From assembly GCF_000714935.1 (NCBI RefSeq), contig NZ_JMIR01000005.1:62001-126000 (forward strand): DNA of 64,000 bases, in the 5' to 3' direction. A program made the translations under genes and the position numbers. The notes below the pieces were generated by a model. The model did no database searches. It saw nothing but the letters and a program-made list of their open reading frames with translations, and was not told where the DNA came from. The stretch is from Tumebacillus flagellatus. GTDB lineage: Bacteria; Bacillota; Bacilli; Tumebacillales; Tumebacillaceae. How positions within the stretch are numbered: position 1 is the stretch's first letter; every line of letters begins with the position of its first letter. Of the stretch, positions 24,438 through 32,348 are shown one piece after another.

Positions 24438-25238
24438 ATGGTGCGAAGACTCACATGGGCAATTTGCTTGTGCTTGCTGGTGGTTGGCCTGTTGGCACCG
24501 CGCGCCGGGGCGGTCACGGCGCTGGTGCACCCGATCACGCTGTATCAAGAGGCCGTCAAAGTCGAGAACATGATCAAGAGCGGCGAAAACCAACCCGCCG
24601 TGCTGCCGGAACTCGACGTGCTCTCCGACATGTACACCCGCCTCGACACGAGCAAGATCGTGCAGAAGGTGGAAGGCGTCCAAGCGGTGACGAACGAGCT
24701 GATCGCGCTCAAGATGATGTATGCCGCGGTCAAAGGTCCGGAGCAAGCGGTGGCGGAGTTTCGCATCCACCGGCTCGTCGTCGCGTTCGACTCGTTGGCG
24801 TACCCGACATCGCCGACGTGGTTGCCGGTGGCGCGCTCGATGGAGAACAACCTCGACAAGATGATCGACGCGGTCGCCAAAGGGGACTACAAGACCGCCA
24901 AAGCGGTGTTCCAAAAGTTCCGCAACGAGCGCGACCAAATCGCGTTGGCGCTCGCGCTGCACGGCGACCCGACGGAGCTGCAAACGCAACAGTCGGCGTT
25001 TCGCTTCCTCGACTCGCAATTGCAAGGCGAGACCCCAACCGACAAACAGGGCGTGCTCGACGCGCTCGGCCACTACAAGGGCTCGCTTGGCAAGCTGACT
25101 GCCGGAATCCGCGCGGTCGACGACCCGCCGCTGCTGCCGGTCTTTCATCTGACCGTGGGGCCGGGCACGTACGGCACCGTCTGCGGCGGACTGCTCTGCT
25201 TCGCCGGGTGGCGCGTGTGGCGGAAAAAGAAAAACTAG
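24438..25238 (+). CDS. ypjB: YpjB-like sporulation protein
   Basis: 266 residues: an N-terminal signal or anchor (AICLCLLVVGLLAPRAGAV), a long helical extracytoplasmic domain (LYQEAVKVENMIKSGE, VARSMENNLDKMIDAVAKGD), and a C-terminal membrane segment ending WRVWRKKKN. This fits the SpoYpjB family, linked to sporulation in Bacillus. Position between ypjA and ypjC agrees with B. subtilis. Translation depends on the GGAGG in the hairpin at 24398-24430. Confidence 0.78.
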   Translation: MVRRLTWAICLCLLVVGLLAPRAGAVTALVHPITLYQEAVKVENMIKSGENQPAVLPELDVLSDMYTRLDTSKIVQKVEGVQAVTNELIALKMMYAAVKGPEQAVAEFRIHRLVVAFDSLAYPTSPTWLPVARSMENNLDKMIDAVAKGDYKTAKAVFQKFRNERDQIALALALHGDPTELQTQQSAFRFLDSQLQGETPTDKQGVLDALGHYKGSLGKLTAGIRAVDDPPLLPVFHLTVGPGTYGTVCGGLLCFAGWRVWRKKKN

Positions 25239-25265
25239 GAAACCCGTCGGTCTCCTAGTTTTTCG
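25230..25265. terminator. Bidirectional terminator, ypjB / ypjC
   Basis: Perfect 11-bp stem AAAAACTAGGA / TCCTAGTTTTT between convergent genes; the 5' arm overlaps the end of ypjB. Confidence 0.8.
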
Positions 25266-26160
25266 TTTTTTCGAATTTCAAGTTGAGTTTCTTGCCGGGC
25301 TGTTTGAGCGGGTTGAACCCTTCGCCGAGCACGTCGTGCACTTCGTTGACGACGAGGAACGCGTGCGGGTCGACGGTGCGGCACATCTCTTGCACGCGGG
25401 AGATCTCGTCCCGCGAGACGACGACGTAGAGCACTTGCTTGTCGCGCCCCGTGTAGCCGCCCACGCCGTGCAAAAGCGTCGTGCCGCGCTCCAGTTCGGT
25501 CTGAATCATGTCGGCGATCTTCTGCGTCTCGTCGGAGATGATGAACATCGCCCGCGAGTTGGAAACGCCCTCGTTGACGACGTCGATGACGCGGGCGGAG
25601 ACGAAGAGCGCCACCAGCGAGTACATCGCGGCGTCCTTGCCGACGATGAACGCCGTGGACGTGATGACGATGACGTCGATGGCAAACATCGTGCGGCCCA
25701 TGCTCCAGCCAAACTTTTGATTGACGTAGCGGGCGATGATGTCGGCGCCGCCGGTCGTGCCGCCAAAGCGGAAGATGATGCCAAGGCCGATCCCGGAGAA
25801 CACGCCGCCGTACAGCGACGCCAGCAGTTTGTCTTGCACGCCCATGTGGAACAAGTCCATCGTGAACTCCGACATCACGGAGACACCGACGACGCCGATG
25901 ACCGTTTTCAAGATAAACGTGCGGCCGAAGCGGTACCAGCCCAAGAACAGCAAGGGAATGTTCAACACCAGAAACGACACCGAGAGCGGGATGTTGTACA
26001 GGTAGATCCCCAAGAGCGAGACTCCGACAAATCCGCCCTCGGCGAGGCGGTTGGCGATGATGAAATTGTTCAAGCCAAACGTGTACAGAAAGCTGCCGGC
26101 GAGGATGCCGAGAAGCGAAAGGACGGCTCGTTGTGTGCGGTTGTCGCGTTGAAGCAGCAT
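25255..26160 (-). CDS. ypjC: YitT family membrane protein (YpjC-like)
   Basis: 301 residues. About five or six membrane helices (GILAGSFLYTFGLNNFIIA, LSVSFLVLNIPLLFLGWY) carry the family motifs FGGTTGGADIIARY and SSTAF-type loops. A cytoplasmic DUF2179 domain follows (SDETQKIADMIQTELERGTT, LYVVVSRDEISRVQEMC, DPHAFLVVNEVHDVLGEGF). Members are inferred transporters or regulators of unknown cargo. In B. subtilis ypjC is next to ypjB but is followed by ypjD; here ypjC is inverted relative to ypjB and the ypjD-like gene is about 31 kb away. Confidence 0.85.
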   Translation of the reverse strand: MLLQRDNRTQRAVLSLLGILAGSFLYTFGLNNFIIANRLAEGGFVGVSLLGIYLYNIPLSVSFLVLNIPLLFLGWYRFGRTFILKTVIGVVGVSVMSEFTMDLFHMGVQDKLLASLYGGVFSGIGLGIIFRFGGTTGGADIIARYVNQKFGWSMGRTMFAIDVIVITSTAFIVGKDAAMYSLVALFVSARVIDVVNEGVSNSRAMFIISDETQKIADMIQTELERGTTLLHGVGGYTGRDKQVLYVVVSRDEISRVQEMCRTVDPHAFLVVNEVHDVLGEGFNPLKQPGKKLNLKFEKTKN

Positions 26161-26241
26161 AGGGTGGTCCTTTCAAGGTTTTTCCTTAGTGTACCTTAGA
26201 GTTTTCGACAAATGCAAGAGGGGAAAAGGGGGGAACCCTTC

Positions 26242-27207
26242 ATGAGTGTCAAAGGGATGCGGGCGCGCCGGGTGCAACTGACCGGCGCTGTGCTGTTGTG
26301 CGGGGGCTACCTCCAAGACGTCTTGATGACGCTCCAATCCCTGTCGATCCGCCATGATGCGAACGGCAACTGGCAGGTCCTCTCCGACCCGTCCGGCGTC
26401 TCCCGCATCTGGAGTCTGCTTTCGTTTTTTCTCGTGTCGGCGGGGTTGTTGACGTTTGCCGCGGGCTATCTCGTGCGGCGGTACGGGGGAGGCGGCCGCA
26501 CACCGACGTTGGAACACAGCCGCCTCGGCTGGCGGCACCTCTGTTTGGCGCTGGGCTGGGTGGGGCTGTTGTTCTTCGGCGGGATGTACGCGTATTATTT
26601 CGGACTGTTTGCCTTGATCCCGAGCAGTTGGCGGCACAACGCGGGGCTCGCGTCGCTTGGCAGCGTCTCGATGCAGATCGCGGCGGTCGTGATCGTGCCG
26701 TACTACTTCCGCCGCCACCTGCACGAAATCGGGCTGAAACGTCCGGTGTTGTCGTGGAAGATCGCGGGCTATGTGCTGGTGTTTCTGATCACCCTCTACG
26801 CGGTGACGCTGATCACGGGATCGCTTGGCTCTTGGCTGGGCGTGAACACCGATTCCTACCGGGAGCAGCGGATCACAAGCGAGTTGCAGAACGCGTGGTG
26901 GCAAGGGAGCTTCCTGCTCAAACTCTTGCCGCTGCTCGCCACGTCGGTGATCGCGCCGCTCGGTGAAGAGATGCTGTTTCGCGGTCTCGTGCAATCGACG
27001 GTCACGGCGAAATGGGGCAACCTCGCAGGAGTTCTGCTCTCGTCCTTGCTGTTTGCGCTTCTGCACGCCGATGTGGTGCTGTTTCTCCCGATCTTCGTCA
27101 TGGGGATTTTGCTTGCCGTCCTGCGACGGGTTTCCGACTCGCTGTGGGCTCCGATCTGGCTGCACGCGTTGAACAACTTCTACGCGAGTCTGATCGATCT
27201 CTTATAA
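26242..27207 (+). CDS. CPBP family intramembrane metalloprotease
   Basis: 321 residues with about eight membrane helices. The protease motifs are APLGEEMLFRGLVQ (EExxxR), LLFALLHAD (FxxxH) and HALNNF near the end, the three conserved CPBP/Abi motifs. Such proteins include CAAX-prenyl proteases and bacteriocin-immunity proteases; substrate unknown. ATG 26242 is preceded by AAAAGGGGGG. It is divergent from ypjC and convergent with the DedA gene. Confidence 0.85.
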   Translation: MSVKGMRARRVQLTGAVLLCGGYLQDVLMTLQSLSIRHDANGNWQVLSDPSGVSRIWSLLSFFLVSAGLLTFAAGYLVRRYGGGGRTPTLEHSRLGWRHLCLALGWVGLLFFGGMYAYYFGLFALIPSSWRHNAGLASLGSVSMQIAAVVIVPYYFRRHLHEIGLKRPVLSWKIAGYVLVFLITLYAVTLITGSLGSWLGVNTDSYREQRITSELQNAWWQGSFLLKLLPLLATSVIAPLGEEMLFRGLVQSTVTAKWGNLAGVLLSSLLFALLHADVVLFLPIFVMGILLAVLRRVSDSLWAPIWLHALNNFYASLIDLL

Positions 27208-27223
27208 GAAAAAAGTACAAGAA

Positions 27224-27257
27224 AAAAGACCTTCGCCGCCGAGGCAGAAGGTCTTTT
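27224..27257. terminator. Bidirectional terminator, CPBP / DedA genes
   Basis: Stem AAGACCTTC / GAAGGTCTT with flanking A and T runs. Confidence 0.8.
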
Positions 27258-27259
27258 GC

Positions 27260-27862
27260 TTATCGTTGCAGGTTTCGTTTGCGCCATTTGTAGATCGCGT
27301 ACGCCGCGCCGAGGACGACGAGCAGCACGACGACCCAGAGCACCATCTGGTGGGACATCTCCGTGACCTGCGCCCAGTGCACGCCGAGCGCTTTGCCGAT
27401 CGTGATGAACGTGAACGTCCAGATCAGCGCGCCCAAGTACGCAAACAGCGCGAAGGACGAGAAGCGCATGCGGGAAATCCCGGCCGCAAACGCCGTGACG
27501 TGGCGGATGCCGGGGATGAAGTAGCCGATGACCAACACGACTTTGCCGAAGCGGGCGTACCAGTTGTTGACGATGCCAAGCCGCGCTTCGGTGATGCCGA
27601 ACCGGCGGCCGTACTTCACCACGAGCGGCGATCCAAACCGCCGCCCCATGCCGTACGAGATCGAAATCCCCGCCACGCTGCCCAGCAGCGCGGTCAGGAG
27701 CGTGATCCAGTAGTTCAGCACCGACTGGGAAACGAGGTACCCGCAGTAGGTCATAAGAATTTCGTCCGGAATCGGAAGTCCGACTATGCCGAGTATGAGC
27801 GAGAGAAAAAGTCCGTAGTATCCGTAGTTTGTTACAAAGTCCAAGACGAGTTCCTTGACCAT
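27260..27862 (-). CDS. DedA family membrane protein
   Basis: 200 residues with the DedA pattern: LFLSLILGIVGLPIPDEILM, SVAGISISYGMGRRFGSP, and GYFIPGIRHVTAFAAGISRMRF, where the FxPG(x)R motif is expected for flippase activity on undecaprenyl phosphate or related lipids. Basic C-terminus (YKWRKRNLQR). Recent work links DedA proteins to undecaprenyl-phosphate recycling; here uppP lies about 1.2 kb away, which fits but does not prove a shared path. ATG 27862 has GGAGGATTTC upstream. Confidence 0.87.
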   Translation of the reverse strand: MVKELVLDFVTNYGYYGLFLSLILGIVGLPIPDEILMTYCGYLVSQSVLNYWITLLTALLGSVAGISISYGMGRRFGSPLVVKYGRRFGITEARLGIVNNWYARFGKVVLVIGYFIPGIRHVTAFAAGISRMRFSSFALFAYLGALIWTFTFITIGKALGVHWAQVTEMSHQMVLWVVVLLVVLGAAYAIYKWRKRNLQR

Positions 27863-27921
27863 GAAATCCTCCTCAACCCAGACGCTTCCAAAACTAGAAT
27901 ATCACATCCAGTCCGCGTTCG

Positions 27922-28971
27922 CTAGTTTTTCAGCTTGCGGCGCGGCCAGAGCAGCACGAGCAAGAGGAGGAAGCTCAAGTTGCCGAAGATCGGGTAGAGG
28001 TACTGCACGATGTTGGAAAACCCGACCTGCGCCACGAAGAACGCCGCCGTCAAGATCAAGATCGTCACCAAGTAGCCCTGTACCGGACGGCGCGGCGACG
28101 CGAGCTGCGAGCCCAAGCCGTAGACGTTGGCGATCAGCGTGGAGTAGATTTCTCCAAACAACGCCACCGTGAACAGCGCCTTCATCAGCGGGTTGAACGT
28201 CGAGGCGAGGAACCCCATCGGCACTTCAAACTCCAAGATGCCCGGCAGCCGCGTGGACATCGCATACTGCGCGCCCAACAGCATCAACCCGAGCCCCGCC
28301 GCGCCGAGCAGACCGCCGATCTTCAGCGCCCGCGCGCTTTTGATCTCGCCGCCCAGCGGCACCAGCACGGAGACGGCGAGCCCCAAGTTCAGCGCGGCGT
28401 ACGAGATGGCGGACGTGATCCAGCGCCACGGAGCCACGTTTTGGATCGTGTGCAGGTTCGGCAGATGGTCGCTTTGCAGAAAGCTTTTCGCAAAGATCGT
28501 CAACGTCACCGCCAGCATGATCGGGACGATGATGGAGTTGGCGAGCATGATGCCTTTCATCCCGCGCAGAATCGTCAGGAACGTCAGCACCATCGTCAGC
28601 AGCACGCCGATCTGGAAGGAGATCCGCAACTGCTCTTCAAACAGCGCGCCGACGCCGGCCAGCATCGCCACCGTCACGAAAAACAGCATCACCATCATGA
28701 ACGTGTCGATGGTGCCGGCGATTCTCGGCCCGAACAGATACGCGGTCAACTCGCGGTAGGACTCGGCTTCCAGCTTTCGTCCCAAGAGCAGGATCTTGAT
28801 CCCGATCCAGCCAAACAGGAACACGGCCAGCAGAATGCCCGGATACGCATACGGCCCGAGCATCGTAAAAAACTGCAATATTTCTTGCCCGGAGGCAAAC
28901 CCGGCGCCGACCACCGTTCCGATGTAGGTGAAGGCGATCTGCAACGCCAAGCGCAATTCGGTTCGTGTCAT
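27922..28971 (-). CDS. YkvI family membrane protein
   Basis: 349 residues with ten or so membrane helices, starting IAFTYIGTVVGAGFASGQEI, a motif of the YkvI/COG3949 family (LeuT-fold transporter relatives). Later segments include LAVSVLVPLGGEIKSARALK and FGEIYSTLIANVYGLGSQL. Substrate unknown. ATG 28971 was chosen because GGGAGGG lies seven bases upstream; an ATG six bases earlier is also in frame. It stands alone, divergent from uppP. Confidence 0.75.
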   Translation of the reverse strand: MTRTELRLALQIAFTYIGTVVGAGFASGQEILQFFTMLGPYAYPGILLAVFLFGWIGIKILLLGRKLEAESYRELTAYLFGPRIAGTIDTFMMVMLFFVTVAMLAGVGALFEEQLRISFQIGVLLTMVLTFLTILRGMKGIMLANSIIVPIMLAVTLTIFAKSFLQSDHLPNLHTIQNVAPWRWITSAISYAALNLGLAVSVLVPLGGEIKSARALKIGGLLGAAGLGLMLLGAQYAMSTRLPGILEFEVPMGFLASTFNPLMKALFTVALFGEIYSTLIANVYGLGSQLASPRRPVQGYLVTILILTAAFFVAQVGFSNIVQYLYPIFGNLSFLLLLVLLWPRRKLKN

Positions 28972-29112
28972 AGCCATTCCCTCCCTCAGAGGAACCATAT
29001 TCGGGACGAGGCTGAAACATGTCCCTCTCACAAACGAAAAAACCGTACTATTTGAAAGATTGAGAGTCGTATACTGCTAGCGGTGGCATACGAGATGAAG
29101 GAGGAGATGCTG

Positions 29113-29910
29113 TTGTCTCTCTTGGAGGCGATCTTTCTAGGGATCGTACAGGGTTTGACCGAATTCTTGCCGATCTCCAGTTCCGGGCACTTGGTGCTCT
29201 TCCAGCGCTTGTTCGGCTTGGAAGAAGGGGCGCTGACGTTCGACGTGCTGCTGCACTTCGGCACGCTCATCGCCGTGTTCGCCGTATACTGGCGCGACAT
29301 CGTGGACATGTTGCGCAATCCGTTTGGCAAATTCGCCCGCTTGATCGTCGTCGGCGCGATTCCCACGGCGGTTATCGGGTTTTTGTTCCAAGACTTGTTT
29401 GACGAGCTGTTCTCGTCCGGGGCCACGCTCGGTGCGGAGTTCGTCATCACCGGCGTGATCATCTGGTGGGCGGATTCGGCGCGCCGTGGGACAAAGGGCG
29501 TGCGCGAGATGGGCTACGGCGACGCGCTGCTGGTCGGCACGCTCCAAGGCGCGGCGATTCTCCCGGCGATCTCCCGCTCCGGCCTCACGATCATGGGGGC
29601 GCTGTTTCGGGGGCTCGACCGCGAGTTTGCGGCGAAGTACTCGTTCTTGCTGTCGATACCGGTCATCCTCGGCGCGAACGTGCTGGAGCTCAAAGACATC
29701 GTGACCGGCGAAGCGGCAAACGCCGGCACGTTCGGCGTGAAAGAACTCCTCGGCATGCTCGCGGCGGCGGTCGCCGGCTATTTCGCGATCAAGTACATGA
29801 TCCGCCTGATCATCAGCAAGGGCATGCGCATGTTCGCTTGGTACGTCTGGGTGTTGGGCGGGCTGATCCTCCTCGACCAACTGTTCACGCAAACGTTCTT
29901 CCACTTCTAG
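29113..29910 (+). CDS. uppP: Undecaprenyl-diphosphate phosphatase
   Basis: About 265 residues matching UppP/BacA: LEAIFLGIVQGLTEFLPISS followed by SGHL (the Gln-Gly-x-x-Glu and Ser-Gly-His motifs), and the second motif LPAISRSGLTIMGALFRGLD (PGxSRSG type). It dephosphorylates undecaprenyl diphosphate so that the lipid carrier can be reused for wall synthesis; overexpression gives bacitracin resistance. AAGGAGG at 29099-29105 is eight bases from TTG 29113 but only two from the ATG at 29107, so TTG is favoured. A terminator follows. Confidence 0.93.
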   Translation: MSLLEAIFLGIVQGLTEFLPISSSGHLVLFQRLFGLEEGALTFDVLLHFGTLIAVFAVYWRDIVDMLRNPFGKFARLIVVGAIPTAVIGFLFQDLFDELFSSGATLGAEFVITGVIIWWADSARRGTKGVREMGYGDALLVGTLQGAAILPAISRSGLTIMGALFRGLDREFAAKYSFLLSIPVILGANVLELKDIVTGEAANAGTFGVKELLGMLAAAVAGYFAIKYMIRLIISKGMRMFAWYVWVLGGLILLDQLFTQTFFHF

Positions 29911-29935
29911 CACAAGTCGAAAAAATCACGAGAAA

Positions 29936-29972
29936 AAAAGCCCTGGTTCTCAACGGAACCAAGGCTTTTTCT
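29936..29972. terminator. Bidirectional terminator, uppP / ylbJ
   Basis: Stem AAAGCCCTGGTTC / GAACCAAGGCTTT (one bulge) with A and T runs on either side. Confidence 0.8.
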
Positions 29973-31227
29973 TCGTGCTCCACGCCACCACGCGCGCCGA
30001 GCGGAGGAAATGCACCACCAGCGACAGCACGACGACGCCGCCAAACAGCAGGAACCAATTTTTCACGAGCAGGTACGCCAAATCCCAATGTTGGCCGGAA
30101 GAGCCCGCCGCGGACACCGCCGCTTGGACGTTTGCCATCACCGGCGCGGCTTGCTGACCCCAGCCCATGTTCCAAAGCACCACGGCGAGGACGGACGCGA
30201 ACAGGGCGTGCAAGAGGCGCGAAATCAGATACGGCCCCATCCGCAAGTCGGTGCCGACGATCAGCGACGCGACCTGCGCGTGCACGGAAATCCCCGCCCA
30301 GCCCGTGATGAACATCACCACGACCGCTTTTGCCGCCAGCGGCGCATGAGCGGCGGCGACGGCGGACGCGCCGAGATCGACTTCAAACAGCCCGGCGAGG
30401 AGCGGCTGGAGCAGGGAGACGTCCAGCCCGAGCAACTGAAACAGCCCTTGCAGCGGCACAGCGAGCAACGTCAGCACGCCGGTGTTGAGCAGAAGCTTAT
30501 ACAGCACCGCAAAAAACATAATGAATCCGAGGATCATCAGCGAGATTTTGATCGATTCGTTGACCGCATCGCCGAGCAGTTTGCCAAGCGTACGCCCGTC
30601 TTCGTGACGCACGCGCACCATCTCGCGGTAGGCGCGGCGGAAGATGTTGACCTGGGGCGGGCGTTGTGTTTTTTCTGATCTCATCGCTTCTTCGGCGCGC
30701 CCGTGGAACTTGAACAGGAACCCGACGAGCAGCGCCGCGCCGTAGTGGGCGAGGGCGAGCAAGAGGCCGAGCTGCGGGGAGTGCAGCAGCCCCACGGCGA
30801 TCGTCCCGACGAGAAACAGCGGGTCGGCGGCGGAGGAGAGGGCGAGCAACCGCTCTCCTTCGATGCGGGAGAGCAGTTTGTTTTTGCGAAACTTGCCCGT
30901 GACCACCGCGTTCATCGGGTAGCCCGCCGCCACGCCGAGCGACAGGGAGAAAGCGCCCGCGCCCGGCACCCCGAACAACAGGCGCATCAACGGCTCCAAG
31001 AGCACGCCGATGCCTTGCATGACGCCGGTGCCGAGCAACAACTCGACCAAGATCAGAAACGGCAGCAACGACGGAAACACCGAATCCCAAAACAACTTCA
31101 TTCCGGACAGCCCGGCCCGATACCCTTCCTCCGGGTACAGGACCAAAGCGACCGTCAAACAGACCACCACCAGCGCCAGAAGCGACGTTGAGTATTTCTT
31201 GGCCGCACGCGTAGGTTCTGTGGACAC
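29950..31227 (-). CDS. ylbJ: YlbJ sporulation membrane protein
   Basis: 425 residues with eight or more membrane helices. The YlbJ pattern is seen in SVFPSLLPFLILVELLLGTG, LGVAAGYPMNAVVTGKF, ALSSAADPLFLVGTIAVG and VMFITGWAGISVHAQVASL. The two inverted gate-like halves match the nucleoside-recognition fold of SpoIIIA/SpoVM-era sporulation membrane proteins; YlbJ is known to be needed for spore formation in B. subtilis. The start is GTG 31227 behind AAAGGAG. It is a single gene convergent with uppP. Confidence 0.85.
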   Translation of the reverse strand: MSTEPTRAAKKYSTSLLALVVVCLTVALVLYPEEGYRAGLSGMKLFWDSVFPSLLPFLILVELLLGTGVMQGIGVLLEPLMRLLFGVPGAGAFSLSLGVAAGYPMNAVVTGKFRKNKLLSRIEGERLLALSSAADPLFLVGTIAVGLLHSPQLGLLLALAHYGAALLVGFLFKFHGRAEEAMRSEKTQRPPQVNIFRRAYREMVRVRHEDGRTLGKLLGDAVNESIKISLMILGFIMFFAVLYKLLLNTGVLTLLAVPLQGLFQLLGLDVSLLQPLLAGLFEVDLGASAVAAAHAPLAAKAVVVMFITGWAGISVHAQVASLIVGTDLRMGPYLISRLLHALFASVLAVVLWNMGWGQQAAPVMANVQAAVSAAGSSGQHWDLAYLLVKNWFLLFGGVVVLSLVVHFLRSARVVAWSTKKKPWFR

Positions 31228-31331
31228 CGGTTGCCTCAGCTCCTTTGCACAAACAATCTGCGGGAAACCCTTGTACCATGCTTATGGCGGCCTGTCTTGG
31301 GACATGACGTGTCTTGGGGCAGCGCATGAAA

Positions 31332-31360
31332 AAAACCTGCCGAGCTGCGCGGCAGGTTTT
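31332..31360 (-). terminator. Terminator for the 31365-31589 gene
   Basis: Stem AAAACCTGCCG / CGGCAGGTTTT just beyond the stop. Confidence 0.8.
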
Positions 31361-31364
31361 CTTA

Positions 31365-31589
31365 TTACAGTTCGCCTTTGAGAGCTTCGTACGCTTCTCG
31401 CAAGAACTTGGAGTCGTTGTATTGTTTCTCCACGTCGTAGAGAACATTCTGGGAAGCACCTACTGCGCGCAGGTTCTCCAACACCACACGGTTTTCTTCG
31501 ATGCGTTGATCCAACAGGGCTGCGGTGCGTTCGCCGTTGATGGCAACCATGCGTTCAAGGATTTCTCTCTTGCGTTCAAAACCTTCCAT
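31365..31589 (-). CDS. Small helical hypothetical protein (74 aa)
   Basis: A fully helical, charged protein (EGFERKREILERMVAINGER, LLDQRIEENRVVLENLRAVG, SKFLREAYEALKGEL), likely a coiled coil or helical hairpin. I do not recognise a family. ATG 31589 has AGGAGGATAG upstream on the minus strand and a strong terminator follows, so it is likely a real gene. It is divergent from the ArsR-like regulator operon. Confidence 0.65.
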   Translation of the reverse strand: MEGFERKREILERMVAINGERTAALLDQRIEENRVVLENLRAVGASQNVLYDVEKQYNDSKFLREAYEALKGEL

Positions 31590-31720
31590 ACCAATCTATC
31601 CTCCTAATCCTCGTCATTTTCTTAGATTGTGACAAAACAGGGCGTTTCATACCTTGTAGCATCCTACATTATAGACGATGAATGAAAGAATTGGTAGGGA
31701 TTCCTGCGAGGAATTATAAG

Positions 31721-31749
31721 TTGACAAAATCAGGCACATCGAATAATCT
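31721..31749 (+). promoter_or_regulatory. Promoter of the ArsR-like/MFS/GNAT operon
   Basis: TTGACA (31721-31726) and TAATCT (31744-31749) are 17 bases apart. The -10 box overlaps the first half-site of an inverted repeat. Confidence 0.65.
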
Positions 31750-31799
31750 GGATTTACAAACCGATCTGCAATTCCAGATTGATCTAGAATGATCCAGAT
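31746..31799. promoter_or_regulatory. Operator-like nested inverted repeats
   Basis: ATCTGGAT at 31746-31753 is repeated inverted as ATCCAGAT at 31792-31799. Between them TTCCAGAT-TG-ATCTAGAA (31772-31789) is a near-perfect palindrome. All share the core CCAGAT. Placed over and just past the -10 box, they are the likely binding sites of the regulator encoded 40 bases downstream. Confidence 0.55.
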
Positions 31800-31835
31800 C
31801 GTGTGCAAGGAACGTGAAATCAGGAGGCCGTCCAT

Positions 31836-32321
31836 ATGGAGAAGAAGCAGAAGAAAGTCATTGACGTCACGCTGGAACAGTCCAAATTGCTGGCGAGCGC
31901 GTTGCGGATGCAGATCATGAACTTGATTGCCGAGACGCCGCGCACGGCGAAGCAGGTCGCCGATCTGTTGCAGAAGACACCGGGCAACATCCATTACCAC
32001 ATGCAGCGCTTGTATGACGCCGACTTGTTGGAGTTGGTCGACACCCGCACGGTGGGGGGCGTCGTGGAGAAGTATTACCTGTCGAAAGGCACGCAATTCA
32101 ACACGCAGACGCTGGCGGAAGATTCGTTTCCGATTTCTGAGCAACTCTTGGAGAACCGCACGCGGGTGGCGTCGCGCATGATCTTGTCGGCCGAGGAAGC
32201 GCAAGCGTTTCTCGAGGAGTTTCACGGGCTGTTGCACAAGTACGAAATGCGCGAGGTGACAGGGGATGAGTACGTGATCAACCTGTTCTTCGGGAAGATG
32301 AAAGCGGAAGGCGAAGAGTAA
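31836..32321 (+). CDS. ArsR-like winged-helix transcription regulator
   Basis: 161 residues. LEQSKLLASALRMQIMNLIA and AETPRTAKQVADLLQKTPGN followed by IHYHMQRLYDADLLELV form a winged helix-turn-helix of the ArsR type, in which the segment after LLQKT is the recognition helix. The C-terminal half (FLEEFHGLLHKYEM) could be the dimer or ligand part. Together with the palindromes upstream this suggests autoregulation and control of the exporter. CAGGAGG precedes ATG 31836. Confidence 0.8.
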   Translation: MEKKQKKVIDVTLEQSKLLASALRMQIMNLIAETPRTAKQVADLLQKTPGNIHYHMQRLYDADLLELVDTRTVGGVVEKYYLSKGTQFNTQTLAEDSFPISEQLLENRTRVASRMILSAEEAQAFLEEFHGLLHKYEMREVTGDEYVINLFFGKMKAEGEE

Positions 32322-32348
32322 TTTTTTTCAAAAAGGGAGAGGGTTCGG

